Shown here piece by piece: positions 1 through 9,807 of a DNA stretch of 64,000 nucleotides (the stretch's first letter is position 1; each line of letters starts with the position of its first letter). This DNA comes from Streptosporangium amethystogenes. GTDB taxonomy: Bacteria > Actinomycetota > Actinomycetes > Streptosporangiales > Streptosporangiaceae. The DNA lies in the NCBI RefSeq assembly GCF_000721075.1, contig NZ_JOEQ01000038.1, positions 7,863 to 71,862 on the forward strand. The letters are read 5' to 3'. The position numbers and the translations under genes are program-made. The notes under the pieces were generated by a model, which saw only the letters and a list, made by a program, of their open reading frames with translations, did no database searches and was not told where the DNA came from.

Positions 1-2
1 CC

Positions 3-1040
3 TCCGGGCTGGCCCGGCTCATCGACGACGGGGTGATCGAGGCGCACCGGGTGCTCGCGGTGATCGGCAAGACCGAGGGCAACGGCGGGGTGAACGACTA
101 CACCCGGATCCTGGCCGACAGGGCCTTTCGCGAGGTGCTGGAGGCCAAGGGACACCCTTCCCCGACGAGCGTGCCGCTGGTGTGGTCGGGTGGCACCGAC
201 GGCGTGCTCAGCCCGCATGCCACGATCTTCGCCACCACGGCGAACGCCGAGCCGAGCGACGAGCCGCGGGTGAGCGTCGGCATCGCGATGAGCGATGTGA
301 TCCTGCCCGAGGACATCGGCCGGCCCGCGATGGTGGAGAAGGTCGCCGCCGGAGTGCGTGAGGCCATGAAGCTCGCCGGGATCGACGACCCCGCCGACGT
401 CCACTACGTCCAGACCAAGACCCCGCTGCTCACCCTGTCCACGATCAACGACGCCAAGTCGCGCGGCAAGGACGTGGTGATCGAGGACACCGGCCCGTCG
501 ATGGACATCTCCAACTCCACCACCGCGCTCGGTATCGCCGTCGCGCTCGGCGAGATCGAGATGCCTGCCGCCGACCAGATCCACCGCGACCTGTCGCTCT
601 ACTCCTCCGTCGCCTCGTGCTCCTCCGGCGTCGAGCTGGACCGGGCCCAGATCGTGGTCGTCGGCAACGTACGTGGCATCGGTGGCCGCTACCGGATCGG
701 CCACTCGGTCATGAGGGACGCGCTGGACGCCGACGGCATCTGGGAGGCCATCCGCTCCAGCGGCATCGAGCTGCCCGACCGCCCCCACCCGTCCGATCTG
801 GGCGACCGGCTGGTCAACGTCTTCATGAAGTGCGAGGCCGACCCGTCGGGCAGCGTGCGGGGCCGCCGCAACATCATGCTCGACGACTCAGACGTGCACT
901 GGCACCGCCAGATCAAGGCCACCGTGGGCGGCGTCGCGGCCAGCGTCACCGGCGACCCGGCAGTGTTCGTCTCGGTCGCCGCGGTCCACCAGGGCCCGAG
1001 CGGCGGCGGCCCGGTGGCCGCCATCGCCGACCTCGGCTGA
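3..1040 (+). CDS. Ring-opening amidohydrolase, AtzD/barbiturase family (5' end cut by window)
   Basis: The family hydrolyses cyclic amides such as cyanuric acid or barbiturate in s-triazine or pyrimidine breakdown. The reading frame is open from base 3 through the GTG at 33, so the true start lies outside the window; about 25 residues are probably missing compared with the usual 360 or so. The near-N-terminal [14 protein letters not shown] segment is a family hallmark. Three repeated-domain serine signatures are visible: [24 protein letters not shown] and [13 protein letters not shown]. These match the three-fold Ser-Lys layout of the family. Which ring it opens cannot be told from the sequence. 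The next gene begins 65 bases downstream on the same strand. Confidence 0.88.
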   Translation, partial: SGLARLIDDGVIEAHRVLAVIGKTEGNGGVNDYTRILADRAFREVLEAKGHPSPTSVPLVWSGGTDGVLSPHATIFATTANAEPSDEPRVSVGIAMSDVILPEDIGRPAMVEKVAAGVREAMKLAGIDDPADVHYVQTKTPLLTLSTINDAKSRGKDVVIEDTGPSMDISNSTTALGIAVALGEIEMPAADQIHRDLSLYSSVASCSSGVELDRAQIVVVGNVRGIGGRYRIGHSVMRDALDADGIWEAIRSSGIELPDRPHPSDLGDRLVNVFMKCEADPSGSVRGRRNIMLDDSDVHWHRQIKATVGGVAASVTGDPAVFVSVAAVHQGPSGGGPVAAIADLG

Positions 1041-1104
1041 CGGGTACGCGCTCGGGCGGGGTGGAAATCCTCCCCGGGCACCACCGCGGGTAGGCTCCCG
1101 GTTC

Positions 1105-1659
1105 GTGCCGAGTATTCCGCAGCCCCTGGTCCCCGGCGACGACGGCGCCACCGACGCCGCCGTGGCATCCGCGCTCGCCGCCTTCGCCGCGGGGGAGGTG
1201 GAGGCCGGTGCGGTCGTCGCCGCGCTGAGCGGGACGCGGCTGCTCGTGCCCGTGGTCGCCCTGCTGAAGGAGTCGGAGATCGGCGAGCACGGGTTGCGGC
1301 AGGAGAAGGAGAGCGAGATGGCTCTGCCGAAGCTCGTCGGCGCGGACGGGCGCGAGGCGGTGCTCTCCTTCACCGGGATGGAGCCGCTGCGGCGGTGGCG
1401 CCGGGACGCCAGGCCCATCCAGGCCACGATCCTTCAGGTCTGCCAGGCGGCGGTGCACGAGAACACCGCCGCGGTGGTGATCGACGTCGCGGGCCCGGTG
1501 CCGTTCGTGATCGAGGGCGCTCTGCTGCGGGCACTCGCCGCGGTCACGTCGGGCACCCTTGACGAGCTGGGCCCCGAGGTCACAGTGGCACGGATGGAAG
1601 AGATCGCCGAGCCTCCCAGGCGTCGGCGGTTCGGTTGGCCATCGCGTGGACGAGGTTGA
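1105..1659 (+). CDS. SseB-like protein, 184 aa
   Basis: A GTG start at 1105 opens a 184-residue soluble protein. The segment from about residue 15 to 165 (Ala-rich helix, then GTRLLVPVVALL, then FTGMEPLRRW and VVIDVAGPVPFVI) has the pattern of the SseB N-terminal domain common in actinobacteria, where its function is unknown. No signal peptide or membrane segment is seen. Its 3' end overlaps the end of the convergent antiporter gene by 80 bases, so the last 26 or so residues, rich in Arg and Pro, are coded on both strands. An earlier stop is not available in this frame, so the overlap appears real. Confidence 0.72.
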   Translation: MPSIPQPLVPGDDGATDAAVASALAAFAAGEVEAGAVVAALSGTRLLVPVVALLKESEIGEHGLRQEKESEMALPKLVGADGREAVLSFTGMEPLRRWRRDARPIQATILQVCQAAVHENTAAVVIDVAGPVPFVIEGALLRALAAVTSGTLDELGPEVTVARMEEIAEPPRRRRFGWPSRGRG

Positions 1660-2599
1660 TCGTCAGAATCGCCGGGGCGATCACGGCGACGAACCCGCCG
1701 AAGTCGCGTTCGAAGACCAGGGCGAGGATCACGGCGGTCACGCCGTTCTGCTGGGCGAGCCCCAGGTGTACCCGGTCGATCAGCGGCAGGCCGCGGGTGA
1801 GCACCAGCGCGGCGACCATCTGCGCGGCGTACGCGGCCAGCCCGAGCAGCACCCCCATGCCCATGTTCGTCCCGCCGACGAGCAGCAGGCCCATCAGGAA
1901 CGCGGACAGCGCGAACGCCACGCTCACCGCCCGCCCCAGCCAGCGCGCGTCGGGCATGCGCAGGTAGAGCCCGGCGGTCGCCAGGCCGAGCATGAGGGAG
2001 CTCCACGCGGCCGACACGACGGCCCCGACCGCCGTCAGGTAGGTCAGCACCGGCGGAGCGTTCCTGATCAGCCGCCAGAGCAGGTAGACCCCGGCCGCGA
2101 ACAGCGCGTTCAACCCCAGGTCGGCGAAGTACGAGGCCGACAGGCCGCCCCCTCCCGAGCCGCTGACCAGCGCCGCCGCATAGACGGCCAGGATGATCGT
2201 CACCGGGTCGTCGAAGGAGGACCACGCCCCGAGGATCGTCTTCGCCTGGCTTGAGAGCCGGCTGTCCCGCATCACCCCGGCGACCGAGAGCGGGTCGATC
2301 TGGGCGACCACCACCGCCATGATCAGCGCCCGGGGGTCGCCCGAGACGAGGTAGACGACGCCGGCGATGAACGCCGTCTTGAGCAGCACCCCGACGGTGA
2401 CCGCGAGCACGATCAGCCGGGAGTGCTCCCTGGCCTCGGCGCGGTCGATCCCGTGCGTACTGCCGTACAGGCCGATCGCCAGCAGCAGGCTGCTGAACAG
2501 CACGTACGCGCTTGAGTGTTCCAGGTCACGCAGGCCGCCCAGGTCGGCGGCCAGCCAGCCGAGACCGACGACGACGATCAAGAGCCCGATTCGGGCCAC
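1580..2599 (-). CDS. Cation:proton antiporter-like membrane protein, 339 aa
   Basis: This is a hydrophobic protein of about ten membrane segments with the general look of CPA-type Na+/H+ antiporters. The polar break VAQIDPLSVAGVMRDSRLSS and the later SSFDDPVTIILA sit where antiporters carry their ion-site Asp pair. It is shorter than typical CPA1 proteins (about 400-550 aa) and has no cytoplasmic tail. The GTG start at 2599 has AAGGAG six bases upstream. That region lies inside the end of the upstream gene (22-base overlap), so the two are probably translationally coupled. The exact ion is unknown. Confidence 0.72.
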   Translation of the reverse strand: MARIGLLIVVVGLGWLAADLGGLRDLEHSSAYVLFSSLLLAIGLYGSTHGIDRAEAREHSRLIVLAVTVGVLLKTAFIAGVVYLVSGDPRALIMAVVVAQIDPLSVAGVMRDSRLSSQAKTILGAWSSFDDPVTIILAVYAAALVSGSGGGGLSASYFADLGLNALFAAGVYLLWRLIRNAPPVLTYLTAVGAVVSAAWSSLMLGLATAGLYLRMPDARWLGRAVSVAFALSAFLMGLLLVGGTNMGMGVLLGLAAYAAQMVAALVLTRGLPLIDRVHLGLAQQNGVTAVILALVFERDFGGFVAVIAPAILTINLVHAMANRTADAWEARRSLPSVPL

Positions 2600-3570
2600 C
2601 GCTCACTCCTTGGGATGGATCGCAGATGCCCCTGAGGTCTCGGGGGGCGTTGTCGCTGGTTGATCGGCGGAAGGGTGAAGTGCCCGCGGATCATGTCCAC
2701 GAGCTTGGCCATCTTGTCGTCGGCGACGTCGACCTCGCGCTGGTCCAGCGTCACCCCGATCAGGTAACGGGTCTCGTCGATCCAGTAGAAGAACATGGCC
2801 CCGCGCTCCACGTCGAGGACCGTGCGGATCAGGACGCCGCCCTCCAGCCGGCGCAGCTGCTGGTTGAGCCGCTGGGTGAGCCAGTTGAGCTGGTTGCCCG
2901 CCTTGAGATAGATCCTTCGGCGCTCCTCCGGTTCGGTGTCGTGGAAGAAGTGGGCCAGGTCCGCGTCGTCGAGCACGTCGGTGTAGAAACAGCACCGCTG
3001 GTCGCCGAAGTAGGCCACGAAGTGCAGGTCCTCCTGGTCGACCATGGCGACGCAGCTGGTCAGCGCCTTCTCCACCGAGGGGCCGATGTCCGGCAGGGTA
3101 CGGATCAGGATCTCCGACTCGCCGATCACCCTGCGCTTGGTGGCGGTGGGCAGCGGGCCCATCCCGGCCTCCAGATACGGGAGATAGAGGCCCCGGCGAT
3201 ACTGGATGAGCAGGTAGACGCCGGTGGCGACGGCGAACGCGCTCACCCCCGTGGTGATCAGGCCGTGCAGTTCGCCGGGCAGCCCGCCCTGCCAGAGCAC
3301 GGGGCCGAACGCCGCCACGAACCCCAGCGCCACCTCGACCGCCGCGGTTCCGGTCAGCGCGACCACCATCAGCACCGGCAGCCGCGCCCTGATCCGGCCG
3401 AGCACGGTGGAGATGAGGGCGAGCACCACGATCACCGAGACCACGGTGGCCGCGCGGGCCACGTCGTACTCCTCGCCCTCGATGTACCAGGCGAGGAGTT
3501 CGAGCAGCACCGGAAGGAGAACGAACGACGCGATGACCGCGGGCAGCTTGCTGAAGCGATCTGTGTCCAT
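2578..3570 (-). CDS. Membrane protein of unknown function, 330 aa
   Basis: The N-terminal half has four or so membrane segments (within about residues 8-130). The C-terminal 190 residues are soluble and acidic/basic mixed, with VEKALTSCVAMVDQEDLHF and a Cys pair in FGDQRCCFYTDV. I do not recognise the family. ATG at 3570 is preferred over the GTG at 3576 because GGAGGG lies nine bases before it. It overlaps the antiporter gene downstream by 22 bases, so the pair is a probable operon and the soluble domain could regulate or sense for the transporter. That link is inference from position. Confidence 0.7.
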   Translation of the reverse strand: MDTDRFSKLPAVIASFVLLPVLLELLAWYIEGEEYDVARAATVVSVIVVLALISTVLGRIRARLPVLMVVALTGTAAVEVALGFVAAFGPVLWQGGLPGELHGLITTGVSAFAVATGVYLLIQYRRGLYLPYLEAGMGPLPTATKRRVIGESEILIRTLPDIGPSVEKALTSCVAMVDQEDLHFVAYFGDQRCCFYTDVLDDADLAHFFHDTEPEERRRIYLKAGNQLNWLTQRLNQQLRRLEGGVLIRTVLDVERGAMFFYWIDETRYLIGVTLDQREVDVADDKMAKLVDMIRGHFTLPPINQRQRPPRPQGHLRSIPRSERWPESGS

Positions 3571-3774
3571 GCGCACCGTCCCTCCGGGGATAGGGATCGG
3601 GTACAGCCTCCGTGATCATCGCGAGCCCCGTCAATGACCTTCGGGGTCACTTCGAGCCCTCAGATCCCCGGCGGGGCCGGGGTTCGCGGATTATGGTCGC
3701 TCCGTGAGCGAGTACGCCGAGCCGGCACAGCGGTCCCTCAGGCACCCCCGGGTCTTCGGGGCGGTGGTGGTCTC

Positions 3775-4470
3775 GTGAGTGTCGTGGTGGCGCCGCTCCT
3801 TCCGGTCCTGGCGGCGGCCACGTCGGGGGCGGTGATCGGGCTGTGGACGCGGCGGGTGGTGGCCCGCCACTCGGTGCCCGACGGGGAGTGGTCCGGGCGG
3901 CCCCGGCCGGGGGCCGTGGAGGTGACCACCGCGGTGGTGCTGGCCGCTCTCGTACTGCGGGCGCTGTGGCCCGGCGCGCCCGCGGGGACGGCGAGCACCG
4001 TGGTCGGCAGGGCGGGGGAACTGCTCGCCTTCGGGGGGCTGGCGGTGATCGCCGTCACCCTGTCCTTCGTCGACGCAGCCGTCCACCGGTTGCCCGACCG
4101 GCTCACCCTGGCCGCCTACCTGGGAATCGCCGCACCGCTCACCGGGTCGGCCCTCGTCGACGGCCGCCTCGGCGATCTGCTCGGCGCGGGTCTCGGCGGC
4201 CTCGCCCTGGCGGGCTTCTACCTGGTGCTGCTCCTGATCAATCCGGCGGGAATGGGGCTGGGCGACGTCAAGTTCGCGGCGAGCCTGGGCACCGCCCTCG
4301 GCTGGCTGGGCTGGGACACCCTGGTCACCGGGGCCTTCCTCGGCCTGGTGGCCGGGGGCGTCTACGGGGCGGCCCTGATGGTCCTGCGCCGCGCGGGCCG
4401 CAAGAGCGAGATCCCCTTCGGCCCCTTCATGGCCGTCGGCGCTCTCGCCGCGGTCCTCACCGCGCTCTGA
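3775..4470 (+). CDS. A24-family prepilin peptidase, 231 aa
   Basis: This is an aspartic membrane protease that cleaves, and in full-length forms methylates, type IV pilin-like precursors. Both catalytic motifs are present: SFVDAAVHRLPDRL around residue 100 and GMGLGDVKFA around residue 164. It lacks the N-terminal zinc/methyltransferase domain of PilD, as is usual for short actinobacterial versions. The frame is open from 3634, but the upstream 47 codons are Pro/Gly-rich and non-hydrophobic. GTG at 3775 starts directly before the first membrane helix and is preferred. It lies 69 bases ahead of aroC; from memory, Streptomyces shows a similar peptidase-aroC arrangement. No pilin genes are in the window, so the substrate is unknown. 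Confidence 0.88.
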   Translation: MSVVVAPLLPVLAAATSGAVIGLWTRRVVARHSVPDGEWSGRPRPGAVEVTTAVVLAALVLRALWPGAPAGTASTVVGRAGELLAFGGLAVIAVTLSFVDAAVHRLPDRLTLAAYLGIAAPLTGSALVDGRLGDLLGAGLGGLALAGFYLVLLLINPAGMGLGDVKFAASLGTALGWLGWDTLVTGAFLGLVAGGVYGAALMVLRRAGRKSEIPFGPFMAVGALAAVLTAL

Positions 4471-4539
4471 CCGTCGGCGGATGTCTCACTCCGTGAACCG
4501 AGGCCATTCCAGTAGGCGACACATGGAAGACTTGTCAGC

Positions 4540-5718
4540 ATGTTGCGTTGGCTGACCGCCGGAGAGTCCCACGGCCCCGAACTCGTCGCGATCCTGGAAG
4601 GCCTGCCCGCAGGGGTGGAGGTGACCACCGCCCGGCTGGACGAGGCGCTGCGTCGCCGCCGCCTCGGTTACGGCCGTGGGGCACGGATGAAGTTCGAGCA
4701 GGATGTCGTCACCATCGTGGGCGGGGTCCGTCACGGCCGCACGCTCGGCAGTCCCGTCGCGATCCGGGTGGGCAACACCGAGTGGCCCAAGTGGGAGACG
4801 GTCATGGCGGCCGACCCCGTCGACCCGGCCGTGCTGGAGGGGCAGGCGCGCAACGCGCCGCGCTCCCGCCCCCGTCCGGGCCACGCCGACCTCGCGGGCA
4901 TGCAGAAGTACGGCTTCGACGACGCCCGCCCGGTGCTCGACCGGGCCAGCGCCCGCGAGACCGCGGCCCGTGTCGCGCTCGGCCAGGTGGCGCGGAGCTT
5001 CCTCAAGCAGGCCCTAGGCGTCGACATCGTCAGCCACGTCGTCTCGATCGGCGGGGCGGCGACCACCCCCGGTGTCATCCCCGGCCCCGACGACTCAGCG
5101 GCGATCGACGCCGACCCGGTGCGCTGCGCCGATCCGGAGGGCAGCGCGGCGATGGTCGCCGAGATCGACAAGGCGCACAAGGACGGCGACACCCTCGGTG
5201 GCGTCGTCGAGGTGGTCGCCTACGGTCTGCCGCCGGGCCTGGGCAGCTACACCCACTGGGACCGCCGCCTCGACGCCCGCCTCGCGGCCGGCCTGATGGG
5301 CATCCAGGCGATCAAGGGTGTCGCCGTCGGCGACGGCTTCGAGACGGCCCGTCGCCCCGGCTCCCTGGCCCACGACGAGATCGAGAACACCGCGGACGGC
5401 ATCCGCCGGATCACCAACCGGGCCGGTGGCGTCGAGGGCGGCATGACCAACGGCGAGCCGCTGCGCGTCAGCGCGGCGATGAAGCCGATCTCCACGGTCC
5501 CCAGGGCGCTGGCCACCGTGGACGTGCTGACCGGTGAGGCGGCCAAGGCCCACCACGAGCGCTCGGACGTGTGCGCGGTCCCGGCCGCCGCGATCGTCGC
5601 GGAGGCCATGGTGGCGCTGATCCTGGCCGACGCCGTGATCGAGAAGTTCGGCGGAGACTCCGTCGAGGAGGTCACCCGCAACCTGTCCGGCTACCTCTCT
5701 TCGTTGGTGATCAAGTGA
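4540..5718 (+). CDS. aroC: Chorismate synthase
   Basis: Converts 5-enolpyruvylshikimate-3-phosphate to chorismate with reduced FMN, the last common step to aromatic amino acids. The length of 392 aa is normal for the family. The N-terminal GESHG (residues 8-12), the central [15 protein letters not shown] and the C-terminal [17 protein letters not shown] are the classic chorismate synthase signatures. The ATG at 4540 starts the canonical [12 protein letters not shown]. It opens a three-gene operon with aroK 40 bases downstream and aroB overlapping aroK. No regulatory element is obvious in the 69-base upstream gap. Confidence 0.97.
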   Translation: MLRWLTAGESHGPELVAILEGLPAGVEVTTARLDEALRRRRLGYGRGARMKFEQDVVTIVGGVRHGRTLGSPVAIRVGNTEWPKWETVMAADPVDPAVLEGQARNAPRSRPRPGHADLAGMQKYGFDDARPVLDRASARETAARVALGQVARSFLKQALGVDIVSHVVSIGGAATTPGVIPGPDDSAAIDADPVRCADPEGSAAMVAEIDKAHKDGDTLGGVVEVVAYGLPPGLGSYTHWDRRLDARLAAGLMGIQAIKGVAVGDGFETARRPGSLAHDEIENTADGIRRITNRAGGVEGGMTNGEPLRVSAAMKPISTVPRALATVDVLTGEAAKAHHERSDVCAVPAAAIVAEAMVALILADAVIEKFGGDSVEEVTRNLSGYLSSLVIK

Positions 5719-5758
5719 GCGGGCGCCAGACCGGCGAGTCGCGGCCCAAGGAGGGCAG

Positions 5759-6262
5759 ATGAGTCCCCGTGCAGTGTTGATCGGCCCTCCGGGGTCGGGC
5801 AAGTCGACCATCGGAAAGCTCCTGGCCGACCGGCTCGGGGTCGCCTTCCGCGACACCGATACCGACGTCGAGCTCACGGCGGGCAAGCCGGTGAGCGACA
5901 TCTTCATCGAGGACGGCGAGGAGGTCTTCCGCGAACTGGAGGCCGACGCCGTACGACGGGCGCTGGTCGAGCACGACGGCGTGCTCTCCCTCGGTGGCGG
6001 CGCGATCCTCGCCGAGGCCACCTGCGAGCTGCTGGCCGAGCATCCGGTGGTCTACCTGGAGGTCGGTCTCTCCAACGCCGTCCAGCGGGTGGGCCTGGCC
6101 TCGGCGCGGCCGTTGCTCGTGCTGAACCCGCGCAGCCGGCTGAAGAAGCTGATGGACGCCCGCCGCCCCGTCTACGAGAAGCTGGCCAGGATCGTCGTGG
6201 TGACCGACGAGCGCGAGCCCGGCCAGATCGTCGACGAGATCGTGAGAGGCCTGGAACCGTGA
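5759..6262 (+). CDS. aroK: Shikimate kinase
   Basis: Phosphorylates shikimate at O3 using ATP. The P-loop GPPGSGKST lies at residues 9-17. The shikimate-binding Asp region FRDTDTD follows at about 30-36, then GGGAIL near 80 and the lid Arg in SARPLL. At 167 aa it has the usual length. The ATG follows GGAGGGCAG closely (GGAGG within ten bases). The stop overlaps the aroB start by four bases (GTGA), so translation is coupled. Confidence 0.96.
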   Translation: MSPRAVLIGPPGSGKSTIGKLLADRLGVAFRDTDTDVELTAGKPVSDIFIEDGEEVFRELEADAVRRALVEHDGVLSLGGGAILAEATCELLAEHPVVYLEVGLSNAVQRVGLASARPLLVLNPRSRLKKLMDARRPVYEKLARIVVVTDEREPGQIVDEIVRGLEP

Positions 6263-7335
6263 CGATCTCCAGGATCAAGGTCGCCGGTGAGAGCCCGTAC
6301 GACGTGGTGGTCGGCACCGGAGTGCTCGGTGAGCTGCCCGGCCTGCTCGGGCCGAAGGTCCGTACCGTCGCGGTGATCCACCCCGAGAGCCTGCCGGAGA
6401 TCGCCCGCCCGGTCTGCGGCGCGATCGAGGCGGCCGGGTACGAGGTGGTCCCGCTGCCGGTGCCCGACGCCGAGCGCGCCAAGACCGTCGAGGTGGTCGC
6501 GGAGCTCTGGTCGGCCTTCGGCCGCGCGGGCGTCACCCGGTCCGACGCCGTGGTCGGCGTCGGTGGAGGGGCGACCACCGACCTGGCGGGATTCGCCGCC
6601 GCCACCTGGCTGCGCGGCGTCAAGGTGGTGCAGGTGCCGACGACACTGCTCGGCATGGTCGACGCGGCGGTGGGCGGCAAGACCGGTATCAACACCCCCG
6701 AGGGCAAGAACCTGGTCGGATCCTTCCACCCGCCGGCGGGGGTCCTGTGCGACCTGGCCACCCTGGTCTCGGTGCCCCGCGCCGACTACGTGGGCGGCCT
6801 CGCGGAGATCATCAAGGGTGGTTTCATCGCGGACCCGAAAATCCTCTCCCTCATCGAGGACGACCCCGAGGGGGCCAGGCTCCCCGAGGGGCGGCACACC
6901 CGCGAGCTGATCGAGCGCAAGATCCAGATCAAGGCCGACGTCGTCGGCGCCGACCTGCGCGAAGGCGGCCTGCGGGAGATCCTCAACTACGGCCACACCC
7001 TGGCACACGCCATCGAGCGCGTCGAGCGGTACCGGATGCGCCACGGCGAGGCCGTCGCGATCGGCATGGTCTACGCGGCCGAGCTGGCTCATCTGGACGG
7101 CAGGATCGGTACCGACCTCGTGGAGCGGACCAGGTCCATTCTGACCTCGGTCGGGCTGCCCACCGCCTACCGCCGCGAGGCCTGGCCCGAGCTCCGCGAA
7201 CACATGCGCCTCGACAAGAAGAGCCGCGGCGCCATACTGCGCTTCGTCCTCCTGGACGACCTGGCGAAGGTGTCCCCGCTGTCCGACCCCTCGGAGGAGC
7301 TGCTCGAAGCCGCCTACCGGAAGATCGCCCGCTGA
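6259..7335 (+). CDS. aroB: 3-dehydroquinate synthase
   Basis: Cyclises DAHP to 3-dehydroquinate using NAD+ and a divalent metal. The NAD-binding GGGATTDLAGF is near residue 98 and PTTLLGMVDAAVGGKTGIN follows near 130. Metal ligands are visible as Glu in GLAEIIKGG and the His residues of NYGHTLAHAIE and RHGEAVAIG. At 358 aa it is typical. The GTG start overlaps the aroK stop. In many actinomycetes aroQ (dehydroquinase) follows directly; here it does not, and a strong inverted repeat and dinG lie downstream instead. Confidence 0.97.
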   Translation: MTISRIKVAGESPYDVVVGTGVLGELPGLLGPKVRTVAVIHPESLPEIARPVCGAIEAAGYEVVPLPVPDAERAKTVEVVAELWSAFGRAGVTRSDAVVGVGGGATTDLAGFAAATWLRGVKVVQVPTTLLGMVDAAVGGKTGINTPEGKNLVGSFHPPAGVLCDLATLVSVPRADYVGGLAEIIKGGFIADPKILSLIEDDPEGARLPEGRHTRELIERKIQIKADVVGADLREGGLREILNYGHTLAHAIERVERYRMRHGEAVAIGMVYAAELAHLDGRIGTDLVERTRSILTSVGLPTAYRREAWPELREHMRLDKKSRGAILRFVLLDDLAKVSPLSDPSEELLEAAYRKIAR

Positions 7336-7509
7336 GCTGCACGACGCCGGCGGGTGCGGTGGCCCGGGGCGTGTCCGGGAACCGCGGCGTGTGGTCGCCC
7401 CGGGCGGGAAACACCGGCGGTGCGGCAGGCGCCGAGAGCACCCGCTGAACCCGGGCGACCCGGAACCTTCAGCGGGAGGCCGCCGCCGTCCCGCGTCCCG
7501 GCCGCACGC

Positions 7510-7547
7510 GGCCCCCGGCGGTCCCGGTGCCGGGACCGCCGGGGGCC
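7510..7547. terminator. Perfect 18-bp inverted repeat between aroB and dinG
   Basis: The arms 7510-7527 and 7530-7547 are perfect reverse complements with only two bases between them. They lie just past the dinG stop (7557) and 175 bases past aroB, between convergent genes. There is no U-tract, as is common for actinomycete terminators. A two-way terminator is the likely role. Confidence 0.65.
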
Positions 7548-7556
7548 GAGGCGGTT

Positions 7557-9638
7557 TCAGGAGCCGCTGAGGCGCTTGAGGGCGCTGCGGACCTTCGCCG
7601 GGTCGTTCGTGGGCCAGAAGGGCGGCAGGGAGTCGCGCAGGAACCCGGCGTAGCGGGCCGTCGCCAGCCGGGGGTCCAGCACCGCGACCACGCCCTTGTC
7701 GTGCTGGCTGCGGAGCAGGCGGCCCGCGCCCTGCGCGAGGAGCAGCGCGGCGTGGGTGGCGGCGACCGACATGAACCCGTTGCCGCCTTTGGCGGCCACA
7801 TGGCGCTGGCGGGCGGAGCTGAGCGGGTCGTCCGGCCGGGGGAAGGGGATGCGGTCGATGATGACCAGGCGCAGTGAGGGGCCGGGGACGTCGACGCCCT
7901 GCCAGAGGGAGAGCGTGCCGAACAGGCAGGTCGGCTCGTCCTCGGCGAACTGCTTGACCAGCAGCATCGTGGAGTCGTCGCCCTGGCAGAGCAGCGGCAC
8001 GCTCAGCCGGTCGCGCAGGGCCTCGGTGGCCGCCTTGGCTGCCCGCATCGAGGAGAACAGGCCGAGGGTGCGGCCTCCGGCGGCCTCGATCAGCTCGGTG
8101 ATCTCGTCGATGTAGGCCTCGGGCAGGCCGTCACGCCCCGGCTGGGGCAGGTGCTTGGCGACGTAGAGGATGCCACTGCGGGGGTGGTCGAAGGGAGAGC
8201 CGACGTCGATGCCGTTCCAGCCGGCCCGGCTCTTGCCGGCCTTCTTCCCGGACTTGGGGTCGGTGCGCTCCTCGCCCGTCTCCTCCGCCTCCTTCCTGCC
8301 GCCCTCGGCACCCAGGCCCCACTGGCGGGCCAGGCCGTCGAAGGCACCGCCCAGGGCGAGCGTGGCCGAGGTCAGGATGACCGTACGGTCGCCGAAGAGC
8401 CGGTCGCGGAGCATGCCCGCCACGGTCAGCGGCGCCACCCGCAGCAGGGGCGGCCGCCGGTCGGTGCCCGCCTCCAGCCAGACCACCTCGGCCCGGTCGA
8501 CCTCTTCGGCGTGGCCGAAGGCGTCGAGCATGCGCTGCGCGGTGTCGTGCACCTCGTCCAGGGAGGTGAAGGCCGCCTTGCGCAGTCCCGCGCCCTCCGG
8601 GTCGTCCTTGTCGCCGGTGCGCGGGCCAAGGGCGGTGATGCACGCCCACGCCGAGTCGCGGATCAGGGCGAGCGTCAGCCCGAGCACATCGGGAAGCTCG
8701 TCGAGGCGCCCGGCGGGGGCGGCGGCGAGGAGGGCCTTGAGGTCCTCTCCGGCCTCCATGAGCCGGTCGGCCAGGTGCTGCTCGATGAGCTTGCCGACCC
8801 GCCGCACGGTCACCGTGACCATGGTCTCCGACAGCTCGCCGCTGACCACCGAGGTGACGCGGTCGACCAGCTCGTGAGCCTCGTCGACCACGACCACCTC
8901 GTGTTCGGGCAGGAGCGGGAAGTCCTCCATCGCGTCGATGGCGAGCAGCGCGTGGTTGGTCACGACCACGTCGGACTCGCCGGCGCGGGCACGGGCCAGT
9001 TCGGCGAAGCACTCCATGCCACTCGGGCAGCGCGTGGCTCCCAGACACTCCCTGGCGCTGACCGAGAACTGGCGCCAGGCCTGCTCGTTGACGCCGGGGA
9101 CCAGCTCGTCGCGGTCACCGGTCTCGGTCTCGTTCGCCCACTCCTGGACGCGCTGGACCATCCGGCCCGTCGCGTTGACCTCCCGGGGGTCGAAGAGCTG
9201 GTCCTGCTCCTCGTCGGGCCACCCCGCGCTCGCCTTGTAGCGGCACAGGTAGTTGCGGCGGCCCTTGAGGATCGCGAACGTGGGCTCGTGCGGCAGCTGC
9301 GGGGCGAGGGCCTTGGCGAGGCGGGGCAGGTCGCGGTCGACGAGCTGGCGCTGGAGCGCGATGGTGGCGGTGGAGACGACCACGGCTCCCTTGGAGGTCA
9401 TCGCGTGCCTGATCGAGGGGATCAGGTAGGCAAGTGACTTGCCGGTGCCGGTGCCTGCCTGGACGGCCAGGTGGTCGCCCGACTCGATCGCGTGCTGCAC
9501 CGCCCTCACCATGGTGATCTGTCCGGGGCGTTCGACCCCGCCCACCGCCTCGACGGCGGTGCTCAGCAGGTCCTCAACCGGGGGGATGTCCACCGTTGAG
9601 GAGACGTCTTCGGGAGTGGTGATGGAGTCGGTCGGCAC
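7557..9638 (-). CDS. dinG: DinG/XPD-type ATP-dependent DNA helicase
   Basis: This is a superfamily 2 5'-3' helicase with an iron-sulfur domain, acting in DNA repair. From the chosen start, Walker A AGTGTGKS is at residues 61-68. Four cysteines that fit the 4Fe-4S cluster are at 132, 198, 204 and 210. The DEAH box is at 252-255 within VVVDEAHEL. The C-terminal helicase motif QGAGRLLRSQ is present. The frame stays open to 9707, but GTG at 9638 (start of VPTDSITTPED) gives the expected short N-terminus and avoids an Arg-rich leader. At 693 aa the protein is of normal length. The insert around 380-400 is rich in Lys/Glu (KKAGKSRAG), unlike the rest. No lexA-type box was identified upstream. Confidence 0.93.
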   Translation of the reverse strand: MPTDSITTPEDVSSTVDIPPVEDLLSTAVEAVGGVERPGQITMVRAVQHAIESGDHLAVQAGTGTGKSLAYLIPSIRHAMTSKGAVVVSTATIALQRQLVDRDLPRLAKALAPQLPHEPTFAILKGRRNYLCRYKASAGWPDEEQDQLFDPREVNATGRMVQRVQEWANETETGDRDELVPGVNEQAWRQFSVSARECLGATRCPSGMECFAELARARAGESDVVVTNHALLAIDAMEDFPLLPEHEVVVVDEAHELVDRVTSVVSGELSETMVTVTVRRVGKLIEQHLADRLMEAGEDLKALLAAAPAGRLDELPDVLGLTLALIRDSAWACITALGPRTGDKDDPEGAGLRKAAFTSLDEVHDTAQRMLDAFGHAEEVDRAEVVWLEAGTDRRPPLLRVAPLTVAGMLRDRLFGDRTVILTSATLALGGAFDGLARQWGLGAEGGRKEAEETGEERTDPKSGKKAGKSRAGWNGIDVGSPFDHPRSGILYVAKHLPQPGRDGLPEAYIDEITELIEAAGGRTLGLFSSMRAAKAATEALRDRLSVPLLCQGDDSTMLLVKQFAEDEPTCLFGTLSLWQGVDVPGPSLRLVIIDRIPFPRPDDPLSSARQRHVAAKGGNGFMSVAATHAALLLAQGAGRLLRSQHDKGVVAVLDPRLATARYAGFLRDSLPPFWPTNDPAKVRSALKRLSGS

Positions 9639-9807
9639 GACAGCCAACCGTACCGGCTCGCCCCGACAAGCGTGGCGGCTCCGGCGGGGGCGAAGGTGCT
9701 CCCGCACCCGGTCATCGGAATCGCCGGGTGGAGGCCCCGTCGTTCACGGCGGGGAGGAAACGCGGAAAACGGTGCCGTCCGGTGGCGGTGAGTGACAGAC
9801 TCGGTGC

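Noticed and set aside
4540..5537. Frame +2 Arg-rich 329-codon frame over aroC
   Set aside because: Shadow of aroC with the usual Arg/Pro/Gly bias of an off-frame GC-rich reading.
8151..9437. 428-codon plus-strand frame opposite dinG
   Set aside because: Low-complexity Gly/Val/Leu/Asp composition and no motifs; dinG on the other strand has all helicase motifs.
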